Source of the DNA: Hypoxylon rubiginosum
Taxonomy: Eukaryota; Ascomycota; Sordariomycetes; Xylariales; Hypoxylaceae
NCBI GenBank assembly: GCA_902806565.1
Contig: CADCXA010000055.1
Span: 620,001 to 684,000, forward strand
DNA: 64,000 nucleotides
Direction of reading: 5' to 3'
The notes beneath the pieces were generated by a model, which had not been told where the DNA came from, ran no database searches, and was given only the letters and a program-made list of their open reading frames with translations. The position numbers and the translations under genes were made by a program. The stretch's first letter is position 1, and every line of letters begins with the position of its first letter. Below are positions 23,885-36,567 of this stretch, in pieces.

Positions 23885-24175
23885 GGTTGTTCAAGCTTCG
23901 GTATGAGAGCAGGGCACTACATGAAAGGCTCAAGGGAGCAAGAAAGGCGCAGTCGTAGTAAGTAGTCGAACCAGGTGTAATATAGCAGCCTCGGACTTTA
24001 GGTTCGGACAGTGACTTGGCCGTTCCTCGGAGGTTGTGAAAGTTAAATTTTGTTCTAGCTATTCGAGCCTAGGAATGCGGTGGAATCTCGACAGCTTTTA
24101 TGAAGAAATCACATAGCCGGGTCAGGAGCGTCAGTGTGAAAATGAAGAGCCGCTTATCAACGTGGTACTATTAAG

Positions 24176-24232
24176 TAGTGATAGTAGTAGTGATAGTAGT
24201 AGTAGTAATGGTAGCAGTGGTAGTAGTTGACG
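24176..24232. repeat. (AGT)n-type trinucleotide repeat
   Basis: Imperfect AGT/GTA/GGT trinucleotide repeats run about 55 bp, within the 5' flank of the MFS gene. Confidence 0.75.
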
Positions 24233-24465
24233 AAGGCAGTGTCAATGTATGTGTTGTGTTGTGTAAGTGTCAGATAAGCTGCAGACCGAAGAGAAAGCTG
24301 AAGCATCAGCTTGGCATGACGGGGAGAAGGGAGAAAGGAAAGCTGATAGAAGTAGGCTAGAAACAATCCAACTAGTAGTAGACGTGTATCCATGGCGGGA
24401 GACGGATATTAAAGTCATTTAATATTAGAACCAGCGGTGACAGATGTTAGGGCGAAAAGCAAAGT

Positions 24466-24472
24466 GCCAATG

Positions 24473-24503
<31 letters not shown>

Positions 24504-24580
24504 CAGAAGCCGGTGCCAGCAACCAGCAACCGGTGCGAGTGCAAGTACAAGTGCAAGTGCAAGTGCAAGTGCAAGAGATG
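24466..24580. repeat. two adjacent hexanucleotide arrays
   Basis: CCAGAG units (about 24467-24508) are followed after about 30 bp by GTGCAA units (about 24538-24574). Read on the plus strand they give Pro-Glu and Val-Gln dipeptide runs; I take this as a by-product of the repeats, not as a gene. Confidence 0.8.
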
Positions 24581-25016
24581 ATCCTTCAAGCAGTGCCAGG
24601 TGTAACGCGGCGATGGTCTCACAAGGTTAAGGATGGAGTCCCAACTTCGTAGGAAACTCTGTCATGAAGGCCAGAAGTGGACTTGCCCGGTGGAGCCTTC
24701 ATCCCATGCTCGCGAGCGTATACGATGACAGGTATTTCCCGTGCCTGCGAATGAGAAAGTCGGGACTTGGCTTCTCTGGAGCCTTACGATTCGCATAGGG
24801 AGCCCGACTCGAATGACCACGCGCGGGTTACGGAAAAGAACTCGACAAGGACTAGGATGATGGAAGCACACTGGTGACTTGATGGTCGATGAGAAGTACT
24901 TGGTACACCACCGATCCCTGCTGGTTCCTCTGCCCTCCTCCGGCATTGGGATTGCATGGGCCATTTTGCATGGGTCATGGCGCATGGCTTGTTCTGACAG
25001 GCAAGACAAGGGACAA

Positions 25017-25042
25017 GGGGGGGGGGGGGGGGGGGGGGGGGG
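25017..25042. repeat. 26-base G homopolymer
   Basis: Uninterrupted G26 is followed by CGACGGGG. It lies in non-coding DNA. The true length may differ, since such runs are error-prone in sequencing and assembly. Confidence 0.85.
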
Positions 25043-25631
25043 CGACGGGGGGTAGGAGGGAGGAAAGCTAGGCCAGGGCTGCCGTGCTCGCCTGGTCAGA
25101 AGCAAAGAATAAAAAGGGTTGTGAACCTTTCCCTCTTGGGTTTAAGCTCCTCAATAATAATAGAGCAGCCCGGTGATGAGCGTCGAGCCCATTGGCAATT
25201 TCACCACACACCAAAAGCTGAATGGTGGAGCCGCCGAGGATCTGAGAGCGAATGGGCCTGACACAGCAGTTAGGGAGACGGGCGGTAGTTTAGCAGTTAA
25301 GCGGTGAAGAATTATCCACAGCCTTTCCTCTCTTTCTCTCTCCTGTGCTTGGAGGGCAAAGGCGTCGAGAGAAGCAGTGAGAAGCAGTGACAAGTAGTGA
25401 CAGGTAACCAAAGTAGGTACATAGTAGTAAAGAAAATCGGGTAGAGACCCCGAATATGCGGTGGCTGTACGTGGGATTGGGCAAACGGAAATAGTACAGC
25501 TGGGGTATTTTGAGATGAACCGAATGGCCGGTAAGGGGACTGAAGGGCAGTCGTCTATGTAGCACTTGTGCGATAACATGACGCAGGTCGTTGCAGTCGA
25601 ACTTCAGCCCGGTCTGCCAAGCCTCATTTTG

Positions 25632-25684
25632 TGTACGCATGTATGGATGTAGGTATGTAGGTATGTATGTGTATGTATGTATGT
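25632..25684. repeat. (GTAT)n-like microsatellite
   Basis: Imperfect ATGTATG/TAGGTATG tetranucleotide units run about 50 bp in non-coding DNA. Confidence 0.7.
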
Positions 25685-28600
25685 TCAACAACCGACACTA
25701 CCCCGTCCCATGGGCATGAGATTAGATTCCCTACGTACGGAACGTGTGACGTGCGGACGCAACAACGCTGCACCCACAAAGTCGGAATATGATCCCCGTC
25801 TTCAATCTCCATGCGTATGCTGTGCTACTTCCGGTATTCAAGCGGAATTGCCGCGCTTGTAATGCTCTGGTCGGTGCTGCTGCCCGTTTCGAAGCTCCGC
25901 TTCCCATACAGATATCATCGAAGCATCGCGGGCGATTGCATACGGCCCGTCCTCTGTCTCGTAAGTGGTCTCGTCACCCTGACGGTGAGGGAAGGATGGG
26001 CACATAGTAGGCTCAGTTGCTTCGAGTGGAAACGGATACCTTGGTTCTGATCACCCCACAAGCCATGGGAACGAACCCGTGCCATCCGCGGTTTTGGGGG
26101 GGAGCCCTTTTTCACGACTGCGGGTATGCTTTATCTTGGGCTTGGGTGTTTGGGATGAGAATGAGGCGAGTCGTCAAGACTGGCTTAGGGTAACGATGTC
26201 GTTATCTGACGATGACACTCTCGGGCAATGCAACACAGTTCTCCACAGTGTACGACGCCTTATCCTTGTGCCTTGTGCAATATGTGTGTGCTATAATCGT
26301 CTTTTTCTCACAATCTACATACTATGTAGCAGTAATAGTAATATCGACGATCGGTCACGGTAATCCTCGCTCGACTTGGTAACTTGGTAACCTGGTACCG
26401 GAACGTCGGCGATCAAATTCATGTACACAGGTGCGCTTCTTTCACGTTTTGCGGTGGCTTGGAGACCTGTCCGTTATCCCGCGCGATAAGTTCGGCATTC
26501 GACTTTGATCCCGAATCTGTCACGACCGAACCTTGGAAGCCTGCCACTGGACGGGTCACATGTATAGCCCCCGGTGGTTATAGAAGGCAAGAAGGGTCGT
26601 GCAACGCAGCGGTGGAGATTTTGCTGTCTTGTCAGCTGAGCGCATCGACACGTAGCTCGATGATCAAAAAAGCGGTTTTCGAATGTTTCGTAGCATGGCC
26701 AGCCATGCCAGCCATGCCACAGCTAAGACCCCACAGTCATTTACTCCCGAACTTGGCCAAGTTTTTCTTTTTTTTTCTTTCTTCTTTTCTCTTTTTCTTC
26801 TTCTCCCCCCAGCGCTAGAGCAGGCTATGGAACAAATCCGTAACGATTCTAGAAAATCGCTGACAGGCTGGTCCCTGTCTAACCATGTGGCAAAAGAAAT
26901 TGAACAAGATGAATGGTGAGTTTAGGGGAGGGGGGGACTCGTTCCGAATAGGATAGTGAGGTCCGCGGCAAAAGCGAGATGAAGTCCTTTTTCCTTCTTT
27001 CTTCTCTTCGAGCCTAGACACCTTCGCCTAAAGCTAAGGACTAAAAGTTCCCCGGCGTGTGTCCGGCGCGTCGGATATGATCCGGTAAGCTATTATGATA
27101 CGTGCGCGGCTGCGGAGAACCCGAGACGGCTGTCGACTGGCCAATTCGTTTCTGGTCTTGCTCTAGCTGTCTGGATAGGCTTTGTAATCTTAAGAGCTGC
27201 GATCATCCTCGTGAACTGAATTATTTGATACACGACGGCGCAAGATACGGTATGCGTACATCGGTAATATACATACCTCATACCTCATACCTCATGTAGG
27301 TACATACATGTAGGTAGGTAGATACCTTAGGTACAGATAGATATCATGGAAGGGTACCCTATTCTAGGTACCTACATCGTACATGTTGTACATGGATCTT
27401 CGTCACTTCTTGAAAGCAGCACGATTTCTTTTCCGCCCCGTGTCAGCGTGTTTAGCAGGCGGTGTTTGGCAGGCGCACGGCTATAATGATCGGCCTAGTG
27501 GTTGCCAGTGGTGGTCCCAATCAATGTTCCTATCCCATGTTCCCATGTTCCCATGTTCCCAATTTCAGGGATACCATATGGCGTAGTTTCAAGTACAAGG
27601 ATAGCCCCTGGTCGATGGGCCTGACCCAACCATTTGGTGCCTTGACAATTAACTCCCGGAAGCGTGCCGTTTAGGAAAAGTTTCTTCGCTCGCCCTGAAC
27701 GCCAAGCCGTAAGTACTAGTAACTAGGGGCATGTTGGTCACTCGTCTTTTTTGACAGAATTCAGGGCAGATCTGTTTTTCTTAATCGTTCCAGGAATCAC
27801 TCTCATCTGGAAGGGAAATTGAACGAACATGCATGCAGGCAAGATCATATGATCTAACATATGCCCTAGGGAGCTAAGATACAAGCAGACAAGATCCATA
27901 TTGATAACACTAACATTTACCTTCAATGTATGTTAGTATCGCCGACCAGGTTACATATGCCAATGCCAAACGCCAAATGAAATTACCAAAGGAGGCTCAG
28001 AATCTGCCAGCGTATAGGAGACCCAAGATAACGAGATCGTGCATGAGAAGATATCCGCGAACAGCCTGGTAACGGAAGGCTAGCTGCTAAAGCCTGCTAT
28101 GGTAGAGCGTAGAACCTAGAGCCTAGATTCAGGTATTCTGCATATTAAGTACATGTGGAACATGTATGTCGTGCAGCGGTGGTCCACGTTTGGATGAAGC
28201 GCGTCAACATCGTGCACGACCTTGACCTACTGTTACTGTTCCGTTCACCTGGGTACGTATACGTACAAGCTGATGGAATTTTTTCTTTCCCGTCATGGCC
28301 CATGGCCCATGGGAGCCGCGTTGTGGCAGAGCTTTGCTGCGTTGTCCCTCAGTGATTAGAGGCTCGGGGAGATCCCATTACGTCAATAACTAGGTAGCTC
28401 ACCGCCCCTTTTTTGGTCAACATTGGACTTAAAAGTTCAAAATCTGCGCCGGTGCCCGATCAGAAACATGCACGTATCAGCTGCTCGGGTTAGAAATCAT
28501 CAAGTACCGTTGAGATTTGCTGATCGTATTGGACCAATCCGATTTACTACGGGCTCATATTCTTCCCCCTGGTCTAGAATGTTGGCCAAAAAGTCGGGCG

Positions 28601-30469
28601 TCTAACATCAGCTCGGGTAACGTGAGCTGGTTGCACGTAACACATATAGAAGGGAAAAAAAGGAAGAAACAAAATTAACCAAGTACATGTGATATACATA
28701 CGTACATACTTGGACTTAGCTGGCGTACTAAACTAATGACTCAATTTCCTCCGAGTCTGGCAGAGTCCCGAATGGACGCGACACACTCCACTATCCACCC
28801 TTCTCCTTCTTTAGCGCCTCGCAACAGCCTCGCAAAGCTCGGGAAAAGGGGTACCTACATGGTAGTTTAGTGTCTTGGGACTACCGGACCGTTTCGTGCC
28901 AGAATAATAATGTTCCGCGGGCTATAGCCGGCTGCATGATAAGCATTGACCGCCCGCGTAATAAGAGCTCGGGGTCTATCATAAGAAAAAGCTAGGGCAC
29001 CGTATTGGGTGTAGGTTGTGTTTTACGGTCGGCGGTGAGATGTTTCGGTATAAGTCGACGGCAAGCCGGGAGTCGATTCGGCTCCACAACCAGCTTCATC
29101 ACGCAGTACTATGTACTGGGCTGTGGATTGTGGAGGACATATAGACACTAAGAGATAGACCCTAAGAGGGGCACATGGGATGTTGGAGTCGACATTTGAT
29201 GTTTGACATTGGGTGGTATCATACGAAGTACTCGAGAAGCTTACCTACATCCCACATCGCTTACTGATGCATTCCAAGCTATACACGTGCATGGGTCGTC
29301 CGAAGAAAAGCTACGGTTGATGGATAAGAAATGCGTACGGTTTAGCCAGGGGTGGAAATATATCAAAGCACGCAAGAGGCCAATGCTTCTCTTGACGAGA
29401 GCACAACGTGTGCAAGATGGTTACATTGGAACGTACCTAGACCATGGGATTGAATTTTACGGGGATAAGTGTGAATTCCCAGGCAGATGGCATGGGGATC
29501 GGACGACGAGCCTCCAACCTGGCGAGATATAGCTCATGCCGGTGGTGGAACCGATTGGAGCCCACTTGGGAGGATAAGGCGGAGGATAAATGAAAAGGTG
29601 GTGTATCGAGGGTGCACTGGGGATAGCCCTAGGAGCTAATGATGTGATGACGATTTCAGGAGTTGCAAACCCTGGCCCTAACTTGATTGGCCTGTCTTAA
29701 CTATCTGCCTGTCCATGGTCTGGTGTGTCTTATGTATCTATTATGTCTTGTGTGTCTGTGTGTCTGGCCACTTCGACGCACTCACTGTTTGTTATTGCTA
29801 TATCTGGCGCCGGTATAATGTAATCTCTTTTTTCGAGGACGGCAACTGTTCCACTTTCCGCCTTGCGAGGTTGATATCCCGGGAAGCATGCCGGGTTTAT
29901 TCGATAAGGCACGGGAGGGTGCAGTAGGTTGACGTACTTTCGGTGCACTTGCAGCCGAAGTAAGCACATCTCATCTTGGGGAATGTGATGAATAAGAAAA
30001 GAAATTGACGAGCCTCTCGGTTAATCAATCTAACATGTGTTAAAACTTGAAACTTGACGTTCAGCTGGATACGACGTGCAGATCTGCCAAATCTGCCACG
30101 TGGGGAAGTACCGAATTTGTATACCTCGACTCATAACTACATGCAACATGTCTAAGGTATGTGATATAGGTACTTATAAATAGGCATGTGTATACACTTA
30201 CATATATGTATACCTACCCGTACGAGGTAAGTATACTAATGTATACTCTATCATAAGAGACAGAGGCAAAGGACGAGTGGTGCGTCAAACTCCAAGTACA
30301 CGTCTCGATAAGGCAAATGCTACATATGTAGCTTAAGAGGCTTGCATATGGCGGGCTTTTCCATCATCGTGGGCTGCGTGGGTAGTTCTTAGGTCTTGTT
30401 TAGTCCCGTCCCGTCTGTAGGTACCTCTCTGCCTCTCTGTCTTACCTCGACATGTCTACATAAGGTATA

Positions 30470-30532
30470 ATATGTATGTACCTACATGTAGGTTAGGTAT
30501 GTATGTAGGTATGTAGGTATGTAGGTATACAA
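30470..30532. repeat. TAGGTATG repeat cluster
   Basis: Repeated GTAGGTATGTA units of the TAGGTA type are common through the intergenic DNA of this window. Confidence 0.7.
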
Positions 30533-33500
30533 GGCGGTCACCTGTACGAATCCCTTCCACTCCTCCTATTCGGTAAGACAATCCCCGCAATCCTGACCTT
30601 AACAAGAACACTCAATGTCATATCATCTAGGTATGTACAGACCGACTTCTCCAACCTCACCAATTGTTTGTTCTGCTGCGGTGGTAAACCCCCGATGGGT
30701 GACATCGTCGTTATCAGCAAATCCGTACCTTGCTCTTGTCTGCCTGTCTGCCTCCTATCTACTATGTAGATAGCCTATCGTATTCGGATCATCTAACCAC
30801 CATATCTACCGTCTCCGGGAGTGTCCAGACCCAGGTGTCCCGGAGTGACATTATCGTATCAAAAGGCTTGCATCCCAAAGTCGGTTCTATCTAAACCGAT
30901 CTTGGGGTTAGTTTAAGGTATTCCTCCCCCAAACATATGCCATCATCTTATCATGTTCATATGCAGCGCACCCATCTCCAACCTATTAGGTTAGTTACCA
31001 GTTCACGCAACTATTGATTATATTTCACCACGCGGCGCCTCACACGGCAGATGCAGAACCCATCAAGTTCCATTGGTGCGGAACCAACGCCTACCGCTAT
31101 CAGATACGACCACCAGCCCGTACCCAATCGTGGTAAATTACTCCGGGAAGACGCCATTCACCGACGAGCCAGGGAAGCAGGGAGAGTTGGCGGCCTCTAT
31201 CTTTAGGCGGCCAATGCGTGTCGGTGCAGCTTGCATCTAGGCGTCGGCCGCACGAGCTGCATTTCGTCCAACCGGTTTGGGCTTTGATTGCATGGCACCC
31301 GCATGGCGACGTCAACCCAAGCCCACTCGATCTTCGCCGAATTCACCGCGTTTGATCAGCCGGCCGCTCGCGAACCTCATATTCGAGGCATCTAACTGTC
31401 CCGCTATAGACTATAGTCGGCCAAATATGCGTGATGCTTGCCGTGTGCGTGCCCGATTCGCATGCGAACAGTAGCACCCTTGGACTTTGGCTGATTTCCG
31501 TTACCGATATCCGACACATGCTATGGACGGCCGGGCATTCCCGCTTTTAGCTCCCGCTGGCGGACAACTTTCGACTCATCATGTCCTTACTACTAGGTAC
31601 ATGAAGCTGTATTTGCGAGCCGTCCCATTCCCATTCCCAGTCTTACATGCAAGTACAGGCTATACAGCCACAGAAAGATTGGATCGGCGAACGGCCGTGT
31701 ACTTGGCCAGTATGCTCTATCATTGGCCAGCTACAGCCTGTTTCTCCCCGCGGTGCCCTAGCCTCATTGCCTCCAGCGAGTCTACAATACCGTTGTAGAG
31801 TTGGGGGTTTTCGCTGGCTGTTATCGTATGACCAACTCTCGGGAACTGCTCCCCAAGGGACATCCTATATCGGAGTCGTCAGCACACGGATTGGGATCTA
31901 TGATCTTCCTCTAGTTTTCGATCTCCTGCGTCGTCTCCCGACTGTGCTAATGAGGCGCGGCGACCCGAATAATCATCTAGTCAGCTTACCGCATACAGCC
32001 AGCTCGACCTTTCAACTTCAGCGGTGTCTAACCTAGCGGTATGGTCACATGCCGCTGCTACTGGACAGGCATCGGATCGCAACCTCTCACAAAGTCGGTT
32101 GGCACCGTCCAGTGGCCGCAAATCTCAACATCACCAACCCCCAGCTTCCCATCACTAGATCGCCGACAACCTCATGTCACTTATTCTCTTGACCGGTCAA
32201 TGTTCTCCGGGACCGCATCCAATATTGATCATATATTTTCTTTTTTGACTGCAAGCCAAGATCCATTTGGCTGGTTGTGCTACACCACTAAGTGGTGACG
32301 GGCGCCGTTCGAATCTCTGCATTCCCGCATCCTTGCAGGGGGGTCACATATGTATCTGCAGATCGTCCAAGCAGAGAGCCCGGGCTGGGTGAATGGCCGG
32401 GGCAAACACAAACACTTGCGTCAATGCATCTTTCTACCTCATGCCACGACCCGAAGGCAAGCCATCGCGCAACAGTTTCGGGCCGGAACTTGAATCCGAT
32501 CTACACCCCTCCCGCCATGCAAGTATGATGTGTTTGTTGTATGCGAGTTATACTGATGGCCAGCCTCCGCTCCAGCTAAGTACGCAACGTTATAACACCA
32601 TGATTGCGAACTATAACCGATTTCGACTATACTCAGGTAGTCTAGGAGGTACCTACTAATGCCGCATACATTCGAAGCATCTCGCGAAGACTGTCACCCG
32701 TGTCTCTCTAGCGGTGTATGCCATGTCGCTATATACCTCGTGGTATGTATCTGTCACTAGTTGAACTACCACTACCTACCTCTCAACTCAAGCGAGGCAA
32801 CCGATCGCGCCTAAATGGTCGGTTAACTTGGCGCGCCTCCCCGAAGGTCGCACTCCGTACGTGCCACTTCCAAGGTTTCTGGCGAAATGCATGCTCCCGG
32901 AAATAACGAGAGGCCGGCCATCCGGAATATGCATCCGCGTTACACGAGTATAGCACTGGTCTACCTAGGTTGCCTAGGTAGGTAGGTATCTCCAACGTAT
33001 GGGTAGGTTATAAGAGGCAACCGAAAAGGGGGCGGTAATGATCCCGTCGGCAGCATCTTTAGCTTGTATACTCTAAGCGTCGCAAGCGCATTGAAAGACA
33101 ACCAAGACTCTTGACACTTGTTCCTAGGCTAGGCTGATTCACACGGCCGGGCAGCGATATACGGCCCCACTCGACGAGTTGCCAACGCCGTTGGCATCTG
33201 CAAGGTAGACGGCAGATCGCTGAGCCTTGTCATAGACTGCAGTGTGCTGAGCTGCTTATGACTTTCTTTTCACCGTGATGATCCCTCGTGTGAAGTTCTG
33301 TTAGAAGTAGGGTAATTCCAAATAAGGTCTAGACTTGCGAAGTCCTGGTTTGTTATAGGTCTAGTTTGGGGGGTACGACGAAATAAGCGGGCGCTATTGA
33401 ACCAGATGTGTAGATGTTTTGGGATGAACTGAGGTCAAATATCAACAATGCTTATCCCTCGTACGTCGTACGTGGAAAGACAAATAACCGAAAAATGCAA

Positions 33501-34722
33501 GTTACATACCTTAGGTACCCCCAAGCCCCAAGCCCAAGCCCACGCCCAAGCTTAGTAATATTCTCGTCTTGTTTCTGACAGCTCAAGCTTTGGAAGTCTT
33601 CCAAAATCGGCGCCGTGCATCCCACACCGACACACCGAGAAACCCGAAATGTCCTGAATTGGGGAAGATCTAACAGCGAGGCACGGGCCGCCTCTCATTT
33701 CGTCAAAGGTACCTCAGGTACGTAAGCACCTTAATTTGGCTCTAGAAGCTCTCGAATTGGGCGAAGAAAGCTACTATGGTACGGGCGAACAAGCCAAGTC
33801 TCAAAACTTCAATCTCGATGCTGACAACAGACCAGGTGACTTGAATCCCTCTTGTCACGGTGACATCCCGACATCCTAATGAAAGTCCCTAAGCAATAGT
33901 CTGGGCTAGAGCAATTGCTATACTTCAAGAGGAAACCAACTAGGATGATCCTTTGTTGACAGCCTTGTCTCAATGTGATTATTGTGATATTGTCCTGAAC
34001 TGCCTGAGCAAAGTTGCACAAGGGTTCCAGGCGTACGACCTGCCTGAGACAATCTGCAGCTGGGCAGCCACGCGGCCTTAAACAGAAATGGGCCGGGGTA
34101 ACATATCGCTAGAACCAACAGAAGATTTGAACTACAGTACTTACAGTACCTACAGTACCTACAGTAACTTGGACCCCTTCGACCTAGCCCAATACATCTC
34201 AATACATCTCTGTCACGTATCACCACGGGACCCAACATAAGGTACCTAGGTAGGCTGTCCGCCTCAAGCCCGCAAACATCACATCAGTCCCGTCTAAAAG
34301 CCAGCTGAATTGCGGTCTAGTATACGGCGCGAACTATGAAATCGCCCTGTCATAAATGACAAAACGATGGGCTTATGGAGGCACCCCCTTTAGCGGCTCA
34401 GCAGCTGGAGGTGGCGTTTTTACCATCGGAGCGACATCATTTCTCCGCGCCTATCCTCATAATCTAGGCACTTAGGTATGTACCTAAGCCTCATGACCGA
34501 GTGAGTACCTACAGTAGCTTGGAATTCCGAACGAATGCCTTTGGAATGATGCACATTGCTTTTTTTCTCCTTTTTTTTCTTCTTCTCCTTTTCCCAAGCC
34601 TCGAACGAGAGTGGTTCTAGACCTCGATCCTCAAAACTTAGCAGGGAAAGCAATCGCGCACACTGTCAGACGAATGGAAATAAGCTGCTTAACAATCTTG
34701 GATTGTAAGCAAGTGGCTCGGC

Positions 34723-36567
34723 TCAGACAATGGCCCAACTACCTCTGTTGAAGACATGTTCCATCACCTCGCGTATATCTTTCCTGCCATTTAGAGCATC
34801 CTGACGAGTCTGCACTTTCTCGAGGACCTGACTGGTGATTCTGGCGTTTGTCGCAACCTTCTCCATACGAAGAATGCATTCATCCGAGTTCTTCTCCTCA
34901 GATCCCCACATCACCAACGGCCAAAGCATGTTGACCGGTAGCACGTCCTGAGCATCGCCGTCGACGAGCAATTTTGCTAGATTGCGAACCGTGTCGATCG
35001 AATCTATCGTCTCTTTAGTTAACGGAAGTGATTTTGTAAGCAACCCTGTATAGATGGATCTTGCTCGCGTGGTGATTGGACAGGAAAGTCCGAAACGCCT
35101 TCGTGATTGTGAGGGCAAGATTTGACGAGATGTGCGGCGCCACCAGCCGCCCAGCAACTGCATAATCCATAAGCGGAGGCCGGGCCGCCTCGTATAATTG
35201 GCCGAGATCTTTGGAGATTTCAGCTGCAATATTCATCTTCTACGGTACCCCCGGTGTCTGTGCCAAGGGTCTTGGTGCGAGATTCGGCCCATGAAGCTTT
35301 GTACCTTCTAGAAGAAAACTATACCTGGTTGGTATAGGATATCGAAATCGAAGAGCATTTCCTCGATATCAGCCTCAGGCTGTTCATCAACGCCAAGCTC
35401 ACTGCTATTGAAACTTGGAGATGAAGAATCCGCCAGGAGTTTCTCGTCAATTTCAGACAAGGAAAGCCCTTAGCTGCCGGCATATACCGCTCACGCATCT
35501 ATCAACCTGATCCACGAGAGAACCCCTTTCTCGACGGTTCTAAGCTGCTGGATTCTTCCTTCGAGGTCTGTGTAACTGAGGAAGAAGAGCGTCGTGAGCA
35601 GAGCAGCGCGACTAGGAGTTTCGTTCTGCCTAGCTTCATCCACTTTAGCTAACTCAGCGACAGTGTGGGCGTATCGTTTCTGGGTAGTGCCTGCTAACGT
35701 TTCCCCTTACCTCGACAGGAGGAGAGAAGAAAAGGTCAGAAGAGCATGACGTAGCATTGACGATGTTCGAGACATCGACATCAGCACCTGGCGCATCGAT
35801 GCCCACTTGCTCCGAGTCTCGACCTAGACAATGATAAGAGGCACTACCGACTGCACAAAGTAGCCTAGCAGTGCTCGATCACCTAGCGCAACAATAGGGT
35901 GTACGACAGTCTGTTCCACTGCCGGAGATCCGTTTAAATTACTCGACGCGAGGGAAACTTCCACAGGATCTGTGACTTGGGATGAGAAGTTTGCAGAAAA
36001 TGGCGAGGCCTAATTAAATCAGAGATATCTGCCTCACAGTTGTGACGAAAACTTCGAAGGCGCGTCGACGTACCGTGATCGTGCTCGGCACAGCTTGATC
36101 TGTCATGGACAGATTGTGATGGCCGCAAGGCGAAAGCCTCGAAACCTCTGGCCCATCCCACAAGAAGCTCGCGTAGTTGAACACATCGTCGAAAGACTCC
36201 TGAACGGAAGACGTAGAAGGTAGCGTCGGCGCCAAAAGGGCTCTCGAACTCACATTACCATCACCTCCCCCACGGCTGGCACTTTGCGTGTTATTCGCGC
36301 CATTCGTCGAGAGGACCGAATATGCAGGTCGCCATTTACACTCTAGATTTAGACGTAAACAGTGATGGCAGATTAGACGCGTCTCATTGCATCGGACCTT
36401 GCGACGTCTATGCAGTCAGCTATTTAGCGGGGACTGCCCCAAGGGTCCACCATCATATGGAAGGGGGATGAGGTAAGGAAATCAATCATACAGCCATTCT
36501 TAGACCTAGCTGATCTCTTGATAGAAGATGACTGCTGCAGCAGACCCTGTGAGCCTGACCGTTGCAT
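34723..36567 (-). pseudogene. decayed Zn2Cys6 / fungal_trans_2 regulator
   Basis: Remnant of a Zn2Cys6 transcription factor. A start (36567) leads into SKNGC, carrying the first cluster Cys (about 36490). After a putative intron the cluster continues as RRRKVRCNETRLICHHCL...C (about 36407-36325). A further GTACGT...TTAG intron fits at about 36072-36010. The regulatory domain follows through FVQSVVPLIIV, TRSKWASMRQVLMSMS and RYAHTVAELAKV to PVNMLWPLVMWGSEE and an AIV ending, so both ends survive. In-frame stops interrupt it at 35826-35824 (TAG), 35709-35707 (TAA), 35493-35491 (TGA), 35472-35470 (TAA) and 35310-35308 (TAG). Frameshifts occur near 35250 and 35033. Each stop sits where Gln, Arg or similar is expected and can arise by C-to-T change. 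One (35709) overlaps a donor-like GTAAGG, but no acceptor keeps the domain. A functional gene is unlikely. Confidence 0.82.

Larger units (their letters stand above)
23885..34722. other. gene-poor region, 10.8 kb, repeat-rich
   Basis: No gene could be supported over nearly 11 kb. All open frames are under about 150 codons, lack recognisable similarity and often run through simple repeats. The region is dotted with microsatellites (24.2, 24.5, 25.65 and 30.5 kb), a 26-base G run, and many TAGGTA/TACCTA short repeats (27.29-27.37, 30.43-30.53, 32.96-33.0 kb). Composition is near neutral rather than extremely AT-rich. It could hold non-coding transcripts or decayed sequence that I cannot identify. 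Confidence 0.5.

Noticed and set aside
24437..24652. Short frame encoding Pro-Glu and Val-Gln dipeptide runs
   Set aside because: Entirely explained by two hexanucleotide microsatellites.
27291..27370. TAGGTA repeats as telomeric or transposon ends
   Set aside because: The unit is not TTAGGG and the motif is scattered throughout intergenic DNA without flanking inverted repeats or target-site duplications.
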